35,597 bases of DNA from NCBI GenBank assembly GCA_023137255.1, contig JAGLPR010000082.1, positions 1-35,597 on the forward strand, given 5' to 3'. This document shows positions 23,972 to 31,747 of this stretch, one piece after another. Both the position numbers and the translations under genes were made by a program. Every line of letters starts with the position of its first letter. The first letter of the stretch is position 1. The notes beneath the pieces were generated by a model. The model made no database searches. It had not been told where the DNA came from and saw only the letters and a list, made by a program, of their open reading frames with translations. The stretch is from Bacteroidales bacterium (lineage in GTDB: Bacteria; Bacteroidota; Bacteroidia; Bacteroidales; GCA-2748055).

Positions 23972-23998
23972 TTTACATTAACTTAACATTAAATTAAT
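23972..23998 (+). promoter_or_regulatory. Candidate Pho box upstream of the PiT transporter
   Basis: Two 11-bp direct repeats, ACATTAACTTA (23975-23985) and ACATTAAATTA (23986-23996), differ at one position. An 11-bp period is what PhoB-type regulators bind. The segment TAACTTAACATTAAATTAAT (23979-23998) reappears with two changes at 27184-27203, and CTTAACATTAAATT reappears exactly on the minus strand at 27129-27142. It ends 21 bp before the -7 element, about where a -33 would be, and no -33 TTG is present, which fits activation. Confidence 0.6.
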
Positions 23999-24019
23999 AT
24001 AGTGCGTCTCATTAAACCC

Positions 24020-24027
24020 TATTTTTG
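24020..24027 (+). promoter_or_regulatory. -7 promoter element for the PiT transporter
   Basis: TATTTTTG, an exact match to TAnnTTTG, 25 bp before the ATG and just downstream of the candidate Pho box. Confidence 0.6.
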
Positions 24028-24052
24028 AACCTTAACCTAACAATTACTTTAC

Positions 24053-26317
24053 ATGGAGGCGTATTACATTCTTATCGTAGGTGTTCTCTTTCTTCTGGCC
24101 ATCTCTGACCTGATCGTAGGGGTAAGCAATGATGCTGTGAATTTCCTTAATTCGGCCATTGGATCCAAAGCCGCACCATTTAAAATCATCCTGGCCATTG
24201 CGGCCGCTGGTGTCCTTGTGGGGGCTGTTTTTTCCAACGGGATGATGGAGGTGGCCCGAAAAGGGATCTTCAATCCGGAATTTTTCGCCTTCAATGAGAT
24301 CATGGTTATTTTCCTGGCAGTGATGCTCACCGATATCCTGCTTCTCGATTTCTTCAACACCATTGGTCTGCCCACTTCGACCACTGTCTCCATCGTGTTT
24401 GAGATCCTCGGGTCGGCAGTGGCTGTTTCGATCTACAAATTCACAAGAAGCACAGAAGTTGTCCATGAGATGAGCGACTACATCAATGTGGAGAGTTCAG
24501 TGATGATTATCGTTGGAATATTCCTCTCCGTGATCATCGCCTTTTCGGTAGGAATGATTATTCAATGGATTGTCAGGCTCGCCTTCTCGTTTAATGTGAA
24601 AAAAACATACAAATACTGGACCGGTGTCTGGGGTGGTTTCGCCATCACCGCCATCCTCTATTTCCTGTTAATCAAAGGAGCCAAGGGATCGACCCTGGTG
24701 TCGGCCGAAATGCTCACATTCATTAAAGCAAATACCACTAGAATGTTGTTGTTCAGTCTTGTGGGCTGGACTGCACTGTTCCAGGTGCTGATCCTGTTTA
24801 CACGGGTCAATATATTGAAAATCACCGTACTGGTGGGAACCTTTGCGCTGGCCATGGCCTTTGCAGGAAACGACCTGGTAAACTTCATCGGGGTACCCCT
24901 GGCAGGTTTTGAATCGTTCAAAGCATTCATGGCCTCAGGGAGTGCCGAGCCGGGAAGTTTCCTGATGAACGCATTGCGTGAGCCGGTAATTACCCCCATC
25001 TATTTCCTGATAGCTGCCGGTTTGATAATGGTAATGACGCTGCGCTTCTCCAAAAAAGCGAAGTCGGTGACCGCAACTACCCTCGATTTGAGCAGACAGG
25101 GTGAAGGCTCGGAACGCTTCGCCTCCTCCTCACTGGCAAGGTTCATTGTCAGAAGATCAGTTGAGATGAGTAATGGGATAGGAAAGATCAGTCCCGCTGT
25201 CGCCACCAGGTTTGTTCAGGCCCGTTTCGATGCAGAAAGTCACCGCGATGAGAAGCAGGAGGGCCTTGCTTTTGACCTGGTCCGCGCTTCGGTGAACCTT
25301 GTTGTAGCGAGTATATTGATCGCCATAGGTACTTCATTAAAACTTCCTCTTTCCACCACCTATGTTACATTTATGGTGGCCATGGGAACCTCTCTGGCCG
25401 ATGGTGCCTGGGGAAGGGAGAGTGCCGTGTACCGCATTACCGGAGTGCTGACAGTCATAGGGGGCTGGTTCTTTACAGCTTTCAGTGCTTTCCTGGCTTC
25501 CTTCCTGATCGCTTCGCTGATCTTCTTCGGAAAACTGCCGGTGATCCTGATCCTGATAGTACTTTCCATCTTCATACTTCTTAGAACGCACGCTTTCCAC
25601 AAAAGAAGAGCAGAGAAGCAGGTGCTGATCGACAGCAAGATCATTACCGCTTCCTATGAAGTGCTGAAATCGTGTGATGATGAAGTGAGGAGTTCCATTA
25701 TTAAAGTATCCAAAATTCTCTACCTGACCTATACCAACCTGTTCAAGGAGAAACATAAGGAACTCAAAAACCTGAAGAAGGAAACAAAACATTTAACCAA
25801 GGACATCAAAGTGATCGTGGAGAATATTCCTGATACACTGAATAAATTCAAAGAGACCGAGCTCGCCAGCGGCCACCACTATGTCCAGGTAGTGGCTTAT
25901 ATGAAGGAGATGAGCTATTCACTGATGCATATTGTGCAACCTGCCTTCAACCACCTGGATAACAACCATCCGCTGGACAAAGAGCAGGTCGATACATTGA
26001 AAAACTTTAATGAAAAAGCCAGTGAATTCTTCAATTTTGTGATAAACATATTGAAGAACAGGAATTACGAAAGCATTGATGAACTGGTGCTGCGCCGGGA
26101 TGAGATGATTAACCTGGCCAATGATATTCTGCTCCACCGAATCAAGATTCTTAAGAAGACCCAAAAAGGGGTCAAATTGAGTATCACCTACATGGAGATG
26201 CTGTCGGAGACCAAGAGCCTGTTCCTGAATGTGGTACAGCTGGTAAAAGCAGATTCGCAGCTTCAGGATTCGCTGGGCAAAGGGGAAGCAGATATTGATA
26301 TGGAGGTACTTGATTAA
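24053..26317 (+). CDS. PiT-family inorganic phosphate transporter with PhoU-like C-terminal tail
   Basis: A low-affinity phosphate permease driven by a cation gradient. The 754-residue product has about ten hydrophobic segments in two PiT repeats. The signature appears as GVSNDAVNFLNSAIGSKA (23-40) and again as GNDLVNFIGVPL (near 280), with LPTSTTVSIVFEILG and its C-terminal counterpart LPLSTTYVTFMVAMGTSLADGAWG. From about 530 the protein becomes soluble and helical, with charged coiled segments to the end, resembling a PhoU/DUF47 domain. This fusion is known in Bacteroidota and may let the regulator act in cis. The promoter carries a candidate Pho box. It converges on the response regulator gene with 15 bp between. 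Confidence 0.92.
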   Translation: MEAYYILIVGVLFLLAISDLIVGVSNDAVNFLNSAIGSKAAPFKIILAIAAAGVLVGAVFSNGMMEVARKGIFNPEFFAFNEIMVIFLAVMLTDILLLDFFNTIGLPTSTTVSIVFEILGSAVAVSIYKFTRSTEVVHEMSDYINVESSVMIIVGIFLSVIIAFSVGMIIQWIVRLAFSFNVKKTYKYWTGVWGGFAITAILYFLLIKGAKGSTLVSAEMLTFIKANTTRMLLFSLVGWTALFQVLILFTRVNILKITVLVGTFALAMAFAGNDLVNFIGVPLAGFESFKAFMASGSAEPGSFLMNALREPVITPIYFLIAAGLIMVMTLRFSKKAKSVTATTLDLSRQGEGSERFASSSLARFIVRRSVEMSNGIGKISPAVATRFVQARFDAESHRDEKQEGLAFDLVRASVNLVVASILIAIGTSLKLPLSTTYVTFMVAMGTSLADGAWGRESAVYRITGVLTVIGGWFFTAFSAFLASFLIASLIFFGKLPVILILIVLSIFILLRTHAFHKRRAEKQVLIDSKIITASYEVLKSCDDEVRSSIIKVSKILYLTYTNLFKEKHKELKNLKKETKHLTKDIKVIVENIPDTLNKFKETELASGHHYVQVVAYMKEMSYSLMHIVQPAFNHLDNNHPLDKEQVDTLKNFNEKASEFFNFVINILKNRNYESIDELVLRRDEMINLANDILLHRIKILKKTQKGVKLSITYMEMLSETKSLFLNVVQLVKADSQLQDSLGKGEADIDMEVLD

Positions 26318-26332
26318 ACGGGGAAGCGGGGA

Positions 26333-27034
26333 TCAGTACATCACATATTTGTAACCAATCCCCTTTACTGTCTGGATATATTTATCACCCAGTTTCTCCC
26401 TTAGTTTGCGGATATGTACATCTATGGTGCGGTCGCCTACCACTATGTTCTCATCCCAAACCCGGTCGAATATCTCCTCCCTGGTAAATACTTTCTCTGG
26501 TTTGGAGATCAGCAGGGAGAGCAGTTCAAACTCTTTTCTTGGAAGGGTGATGTCTTTTCCCTTTTTCACCACCAGGTACCGCTCTTTATCGACCACCAAT
26601 TCTCCCGATACGATCTTATTTACAGAACCTGAATTGGCATCTTCAATCGTCACACTCCGGCGTTTCAGCAAGGCTTTCACCCTGCTTACCAGCACCTTGG
26701 GCTTGATGGGCTTGGTGATATAATCATCTCCTCCTGCCTCGAAACCTGCGATCTGGGAGTAGTCCTCTCCCCTGGCGGTTAAAAATGCCACCAGTGTGTT
26801 CTCCAGGTTTTCGGTGGACCTGATCTCCTCGCAGGCAGCAATGCCATCCATCTCCGGCATCATCACATCCATCAGGACCAGATGAGGCTTAATCTCTTTA
26901 GATAACCGGACGGCCTCTTTTCCATTGGAGGCTGTGTAAATATGAAAGCCTTCATTCCTGAGGTTGTAACTCAGAAATTCGAGGATGTCCTTTTCATCAT
27001 CCACAAGCAATATCTTGTAGTCACTCCAGTTCAT
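26333..27034 (-). CDS. OmpR/PhoB-family response regulator
   Basis: A DNA-binding response regulator. In the 233-residue product the receiver domain has D12, D13, the phospho-acceptor D56 in VLMDVMMPEMDG, T86 and K108 (ITKPIKP). A winged-helix output domain spans about 135-233 with ISKPEKVFTREEIFDRVW, DRTIDVHIRKLREKLGD and VKGIGYKYV. It lies between a PiT transporter and an OprP-like porin, and a Pho-box-like element is just upstream, so PhoB is the likely role. No histidine kinase is encoded in the window; a PhoR partner must be elsewhere, or input comes by another route. Autoregulation is plausible. Confidence 0.9.
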   Translation of the reverse strand: MNWSDYKILLVDDEKDILEFLSYNLRNEGFHIYTASNGKEAVRLSKEIKPHLVLMDVMMPEMDGIAACEEIRSTENLENTLVAFLTARGEDYSQIAGFEAGGDDYITKPIKPKVLVSRVKALLKRRSVTIEDANSGSVNKIVSGELVVDKERYLVVKKGKDITLPRKEFELLSLLISKPEKVFTREEIFDRVWDENIVVGDRTIDVHIRKLREKLGDKYIQTVKGIGYKYVMY

Positions 27035-27128
27035 TGGTTCTCTGAAAATTGATTGTACATCTTTCGACGAATTTACACCAAAAAATTAGGTTCTGAAAAC
27101 CTTGCCCCATGCCCTCAGAGGCAGTGTA

Positions 27129-27151
27129 AATTTAATGTTAAGATAATGTTA
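27129..27151 (-). promoter_or_regulatory. Candidate Pho box upstream of the response regulator
   Basis: On the minus strand TAACATTA occurs twice at an 11-bp period (plus-strand copies TAATGTTA at 27133-27140 and 27144-27151). CATTATCTTAACATTAAATT here matches the PiT box at 19 of 20 positions and in the same orientation relative to its gene. It lies about 95 bp before the regulator start codon, in the gap shared with the divergent porin. Confidence 0.6.
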
Positions 27152-27183
27152 GCTGAATAAAAAATTTAACGGCCGGTTAGTGG

Positions 27184-27203
27184 TAACTTTATATTAAATT
27201 AAT
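27184..27203 (+). promoter_or_regulatory. Candidate Pho box upstream of the porin
   Basis: TAACTTTATATTAAATTAAT matches the PiT box segment at 18 of 20 positions. A TATCATTG at 27214-27221, seven of eight to the -7 consensus, follows 10 bp later and lies 20 bp before the porin ATG. The upstream half-repeat is weaker than at the other two boxes. Confidence 0.5.
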
Positions 27204-27241
27204 CCGATTTCTTATCATTGTGGTGTTTTAATTATCTTCCT

Positions 27242-28237
27242 ATGAAACAGCTTAGTATCCTTGTGGTCATCCTTTCGGTGATGCCCATAGTCAGAAGTCA
27301 GGACACCATTCCGGATCCACCAAAACCGGGAACGGTTTCAGCCAGGATCTTCACCCACTTTAACTACAGCCTCGACCGGGACAATCCGGCCACTGCATTT
27401 GAGGTGAGACGTGCCTATTTTGGCTATACACGTGAGCTTGACAGCCATTTCTCCGCCGAGGTGCAGCTGGACATTGGCAGCGTGGACGATCAGTCAGAAT
27501 TCAGCCTGATCAGGCGTTATACCTACTTTAAGAATGCCTACCTGAGTTACAAAACCGGGAACATCAAAACCTGGTTCGGTCTGATGGACATGCTTCAGTT
27601 TAATTTGCAGGAGAAGTTCTGGGGATACCGTTACCTCTACAGGTCCTACCTGGATGAGTACCGGTTCGGATCCAGTGCCGACCTGGGGGCCGGAATCCAG
27701 TACTCCCCTACCAAACATTTCACAGCCGACCTGGTCCTGAGTAACGGGGAAGGATATAAAAATCTTCAGTTTGACAATGCATACAGGATTGGAGCTGGAG
27801 TGACCCTTCAGCCCACACCGCGACTGACCCTGAGAACCTACTATACCATTCATACCAGTGAAGTGCACCAGATGATCTTCTCGGGCTTCGTAGGGTACAG
27901 AATGAACAGGCTGAGGATCGGAGGAGAATACAACCACCAGCTGAATTACAAATTCAACGATGGACACGACAGGTACGGCTACTCCATATACTCCACCTAT
28001 ATGTTCTCTGACAAATGGGAGGTGTTTGCCAGGTACGACCAGCTTTACTCCAATATCCTTCCGGAAGATGATGTTCCCTGGAACCTGGCCAGGGACGGAA
28101 GTGCCATCATCAGCGGAGTTCAGTTTACCCCCATCGAATATATCCATATGTCGCTGAATTACCAGGACTGGGTGGAGTTTGCCGAGAATGGAGGCTCTGC
28201 ACCCTATCTCTACCTGAACATTGAAATCCTATTTTAA
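27242..28237 (+). CDS. OprO/OprP-like phosphate-type porin
   Basis: An outer-membrane porin likely used for phosphate or polyphosphate uptake. The 331-residue product starts MKQLSILVVILSV with a signal peptide ending near VRSQ; an upstream TTG start would only add a non-signal extension. Porin_O_P features are FEVRRAYFGYTRELDSHFSAEVQLDIG near 50-76, then KNAYLSYKTGNIKTWFGLMDM, alternating strands throughout, and an aromatic end LYLNIEILF. It is shorter than Pseudomonas OprP (about 440). The Pho-box-like element upstream and the PhoB-like gene next to it support the assignment. A beta-helix lipoprotein follows 14 bp downstream, so the two are probably co-transcribed. Confidence 0.85.
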   Translation: MKQLSILVVILSVMPIVRSQDTIPDPPKPGTVSARIFTHFNYSLDRDNPATAFEVRRAYFGYTRELDSHFSAEVQLDIGSVDDQSEFSLIRRYTYFKNAYLSYKTGNIKTWFGLMDMLQFNLQEKFWGYRYLYRSYLDEYRFGSSADLGAGIQYSPTKHFTADLVLSNGEGYKNLQFDNAYRIGAGVTLQPTPRLTLRTYYTIHTSEVHQMIFSGFVGYRMNRLRIGGEYNHQLNYKFNDGHDRYGYSIYSTYMFSDKWEVFARYDQLYSNILPEDDVPWNLARDGSAIISGVQFTPIEYIHMSLNYQDWVEFAENGGSAPYLYLNIEILF

Positions 28238-28251
28238 TCCCGCGGCCACCT

Positions 28252-29580
28252 ATGAGACAAAGTTTAACATTTCTTACAGTTCTAACACTTCTAAGCACTT
28301 TTTCGGCGTGCCGTAAAAGTGCTTACATCATCGAAGAGGTAGAATCCATCACCGACATGGGCGGTGGAACCGGGACCGTTACCTGGAGCAATGATAAAGA
28401 TTACCTGATCAACGGTTTTGTCTTTGTCAATGACGGGCAGACCCTTACCATAGAGGCCGGAACAGTAATACGGGGCCGCACCGGGCAGGGAAGCCTTGCC
28501 AGCGGACTGATCGTAGCCAGGGGAGGCACCATCATTGCAGAAGGCACCCAGATCAATCCCATTATATTTACTGTGGAGGGAGACGACCTTCAAGGGAGTG
28601 TGCCCATTGAGGCCCGGGGACTCTGGGGTGGTCTGATTATCCTGGGAAATGCCACCATCAATACCGAATCGGGGGAGGATATGATCGAAGGGATTCCCAT
28701 CAGTGAACCCCGGGGGATCTACGGCGGTTACGACGATGATGACAACTCAGGGATTCTTCGTTATGTCTCAATCAGGCACGGCGGAACCAATATCGGGGAA
28801 GGAAACGAGATCAACGGGCTAACCCTGGGAGCTGTGGGGCGACAGACCATCATCGATCATGTGGAGGTAATTGCCAATGCAGATGACGGGGTGGAATTTT
28901 TCGGGGGTACTGTGAACTGTAAAAATCTGGTAGTTGCCTTTTGCGGTGACGACGCCTTTGATCTGGATCAGGGATACCGCGGGAAGGGCCAGTTCTGGCT
29001 GGGCATCCATAATAATGATAAATGTTTAGAGATAACAGGCGGTTTACAACCAGTACAGTTACTTACTGAATGTCAGACAATTATCTATAATGCCACCCTG
29101 ATCCACAGCCATCTTTCATCCATAGCCGTACCGGTTCATTTTCTCCAGTATGGCGGGGGGTACCTGAGGAACTCCATCATTCTCAATCCCATGGATGGGG
29201 TTGCTCTTCGATATTCGGATAAACCGGGTGATACCTGGTCACTGTTTCAATCCGGTCGATTGGCACTGGAAAACAACATCCTCTATCCGGGGTCCGGTCC
29301 CACCACTGCATATCATACCTATTCGGAGCTTGGAGAGGATCTAACTGAAGAAAACCAACAGCTCGCAGATTCAACCCTGGCATGGCAAACCAGCTTTGAA
29401 GATCCCGGGATCTCGGACCTGGACGGATTTACCCTGCTACCCCCAACCACCGAGTTTGAGAACATGGCTCCCTATGAGTGTGATTGGTTGGAGGAGGTTA
29501 CCTACAAGGGTAGTTTCGGATCCAATCTCTGGATCGCGGGGTGGACCCTTCTTTACGAATCTGGTTATATCAACGACTGA
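28252..29580 (+). CDS. Beta-helix-like surface lipoprotein in the Pho cluster
   Basis: The 442-residue product has a lipoprotein signal ending in FSAC (C20). It then has strings of short strands and turns such as LIVARGGTIIAEGTQINPI, LWGGLIILGNATI, GVEFFGGTVNCKNLVVAF and DAFDLDQGYRGKGQFWLG, typical of a right-handed parallel beta-helix. The acidic turn GGYDDDDNSGI could bind cations. Members of this family occur with phosphate-limitation genes in Bacteroidota, as I recall, but no activity is established. With the porin 14 bp upstream it is likely induced by phosphate starvation, perhaps as a surface binding or processing factor. It has no apparent type IX sorting domain. Confidence 0.8.
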   Translation: MRQSLTFLTVLTLLSTFSACRKSAYIIEEVESITDMGGGTGTVTWSNDKDYLINGFVFVNDGQTLTIEAGTVIRGRTGQGSLASGLIVARGGTIIAEGTQINPIIFTVEGDDLQGSVPIEARGLWGGLIILGNATINTESGEDMIEGIPISEPRGIYGGYDDDDNSGILRYVSIRHGGTNIGEGNEINGLTLGAVGRQTIIDHVEVIANADDGVEFFGGTVNCKNLVVAFCGDDAFDLDQGYRGKGQFWLGIHNNDKCLEITGGLQPVQLLTECQTIIYNATLIHSHLSSIAVPVHFLQYGGGYLRNSIILNPMDGVALRYSDKPGDTWSLFQSGRLALENNILYPGSGPTTAYHTYSELGEDLTEENQQLADSTLAWQTSFEDPGISDLDGFTLLPPTTEFENMAPYECDWLEEVTYKGSFGSNLWIAGWTLLYESGYIND

Positions 29581-29601
29581 CCTCTCTGAGCAGCATACTG
29601 T

Positions 29602-31119
29602 TTACGTCCTGTGTTCCTTTCGGTTCAGATCAAATACGGTTTTTACAGGTGAGAAAGTGTCGATGGGAACCTCCACAAAAAGAGTCAGCCAGCGGGCCAT
29701 GGCCCCGTTCCAGAGTCCAGGTAATTCAAGGGCTTTGAGTGACTTCCCGGCCACCGATTTTTCTGAAATAAATCCGGAATTCTGGTCCACATAGCGGATC
29801 AGGTTGAATTTTTTTCCCTGGTAATCACGAATGCTGCACACCAGGTCGACCGGATTAAAGTGGGTCGACTCATTTAGCTGCAATGCCTTCTCCGGATCCT
29901 CCATATCGATCTGAGAAGACTCTACGATCTGCAGCGACATTTCTCCCGATTCGGAACGCACGTAGAAGGGTCCGCCGCCCGGTTCACCCTCGTTCCGGAC
30001 CATCCCACAAACCCTGATCGGCCGGTTCATGGTGCTTATCAACCACTTTCTGAGTTCTGAAGCATCCCACTGCTCAAGTATGTCGGGTATAGCAATACCC
30101 AGTCGATCATGCAGGTAGTTCACCATGTGATCCATGCGGGTCTTCTCCACCTTCTCGTCCCCTGTCAGTTGCTGCAGGTAATAAAACACTTTGGAGCGGA
30201 TCTCAAGCAATACCCCACCCAGCACCTGCTTGTGTTTTACCCTTACATTCTTTCGGGAATCAGGCGCCACGTTATCTATGTTGCTGATAAAGACCAGGTC
30301 GGAGTCGAGAGCATCCAGGTTCCGTATCAGGGCTCCATGTCCGGCGGGTCTGAAAAGCAGGGAACCATCGTTGTTGCGGAATGGTTCGTTGTCCAGATCC
30401 ACAGCAATGGTATCGGTTTCCGGCTTCTGAAATGAGAAAGAGAGATCGAAAATGAATCCTGTCTCCTTTTCAATCAGCGGCAGGATCCTGGCTGCCTCTG
30501 TCTGGAATCCATCCAGGTGATCGGGCGAAACCGTCAGGTGAATTCTTACCATCCCTTCCCGGTTTCCACAATACTTAACTGCTTCGCGCACATGCTCCTC
30601 AAATGCGGTTCTGCGGTCCTTTTCACTGTATTTATGAAATTTCAGAAGTCCTTTGGGTTTATTCCCGTAATTCAGTCCCTCTTCTCCAAGCACCTGCCGG
30701 AGAATCTCAGCAGGCGTTGTCTTCTCCTGCAGACTAAGATCTTCGTAAAAAGGATATTTCTCCAGCTTCCTGAAAAAACGATTTAACTCCTTGTTCCCTT
30801 CAATCCACTCCTCCTGCTTTGCCAGTGATTTCCCTTCCAGCTCTTCCTGTGCACCAAACAGCGTTTTAAACATACGTGTTGCCGCACCTGATGCAGGAAT
30901 AAAACGGATGATCCTGAAGTCGGGAGCATTATCGAGAAAAACATCCAGGAAATGTTTCTCGTCCCCCTCTGAAATTACAAGAATACCCTTTCCGGGAGTG
31001 GCCGGCATGGTGATATCTGAAGGAGGAAATCCCTGCTTGAAATGTTTGATCTGTCGGTTGATCTCATCTATATGGATCCCTTTGGAACGGATCTGCTGAA
31101 GGTCTTTCTGGCTGAACAT
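29602..31119 (-). CDS. DUF4301 protein
   Basis: The 505-residue product fits DUF4301, an uncharacterised family nearly confined to Bacteroidota. Near the N-terminus RFIPASGAATRMFKTL (72-87) resembles the glycine-rich nucleotide-binding loop plus arginine of sugar nucleotidyltransferases, and DLDNEPFRNNDGSLLFRPAGHGALI lies mid-protein with an acidic pair. A nucleotide-sugar or related nucleotidyltransferase role is inferred only. No signal peptide or membrane segment. Its start codon sits directly after an 8-bp hairpin (31123-31146). It is downstream of iorBA on the same strand with a 42-bp gap, and converges on the beta-helix lipoprotein. Confidence 0.85.
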   Translation of the reverse strand: MFSQKDLQQIRSKGIHIDEINRQIKHFKQGFPPSDITMPATPGKGILVISEGDEKHFLDVFLDNAPDFRIIRFIPASGAATRMFKTLFGAQEELEGKSLAKQEEWIEGNKELNRFFRKLEKYPFYEDLSLQEKTTPAEILRQVLGEEGLNYGNKPKGLLKFHKYSEKDRRTAFEEHVREAVKYCGNREGMVRIHLTVSPDHLDGFQTEAARILPLIEKETGFIFDLSFSFQKPETDTIAVDLDNEPFRNNDGSLLFRPAGHGALIRNLDALDSDLVFISNIDNVAPDSRKNVRVKHKQVLGGVLLEIRSKVFYYLQQLTGDEKVEKTRMDHMVNYLHDRLGIAIPDILEQWDASELRKWLISTMNRPIRVCGMVRNEGEPGGGPFYVRSESGEMSLQIVESSQIDMEDPEKALQLNESTHFNPVDLVCSIRDYQGKKFNLIRYVDQNSGFISEKSVAGKSLKALELPGLWNGAMARWLTLFVEVPIDTFSPVKTVFDLNRKEHRT

Positions 31120-31122
31120 GAT

Positions 31123-31146
31123 ATGGCGTTTTCATTATAACGCCAT
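31123..31146 (-). promoter_or_regulatory. Hairpin directly before the DUF4301 start codon
   Basis: ATGGCGTT pairs perfectly with AACGCCAT around an 8-nt AT-rich loop. It ends 3 bp before the ATG at 31117-31119. It lacks a T-tract, so it may affect translation start, or be a protein site, rather than terminate iorB. Confidence 0.5.
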
Positions 31147-31161
31147 CAAGATAAAAAAGTT

Positions 31162-31737
31162 TCAGATTTTTACCCCGTTTTTTCCCGCCTTAAGCGCCTT
31201 GATATTCAGCATTACCACATCCTCCCCTTTTCTTCTGAAAAGCGTATCCAGTGCACCTTCCAGGCTTTCCTGGGTGAGGCCCAGGTAGTCTGAGGCAGCT
31301 CCAAGCATCACGATGTTGGAGACTTTCTGTGACCCGATTTCCCTGGCAATGGCAAAAGCATCGATGATGACATGGTTCTGAAGCTTCCTGATCTCCGCAA
31401 ACAGGTCATCTTCCGGGGGGTAGTCATCAATGTTCTTAAAAGTCCTGCTGCTGGTCACCACCCATCCCTCTTTTGCCAGGAAGGGAAGATAACGCAAGGC
31501 CTCCATGGGCTCCACAGAGAGGATCATATCACAGTTGCCTTCCGGTATCAGGTCAGAAGCAATGGGCGAATCAGCAATTCTAAGGTGTGACTGAACTGCA
31601 CCGCCACGCTGACTCATGCCATGCACCTCAGCCTGCTTCAGGTAGAGTCCCGACTCAACCGCAGCCATCCCTATCACCGCAGCGATGGAGAGAATTCCCT
31701 GTCCCCCTACCCCTGCCAGTATAATATCCCTTTTCAT
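31162..31737 (-). CDS. iorB: Indolepyruvate ferredoxin oxidoreductase, beta subunit
   Basis: The small subunit of a thiamine-pyrophosphate enzyme that turns indolepyruvate and other aryl-pyruvates into aryl-acetyl-CoA while reducing ferredoxin. The 191-residue product starts MKRDIILAGVGGQGIL, the typical gamma-domain opening, then QAEVHGMSQRGGAVQSHLRI, CDMILSVEPMEALRYL and NIVMLGAASDYLGL. The ATG at 31735-31737 is chosen over an upstream start, since the extra residues would come from the repeat-containing 3' end of iorA read in another frame. It lies 10 bp after iorA. Confidence 0.93.
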   Translation of the reverse strand: MKRDIILAGVGGQGILSIAAVIGMAAVESGLYLKQAEVHGMSQRGGAVQSHLRIADSPIASDLIPEGNCDMILSVEPMEALRYLPFLAKEGWVVTSSRTFKNIDDYPPEDDLFAEIRKLQNHVIIDAFAIAREIGSQKVSNIVMLGAASDYLGLTQESLEGALDTLFRRKGEDVVMLNIKALKAGKNGVKI

Positions 31738-31747
31738 ACTTTTAGCT

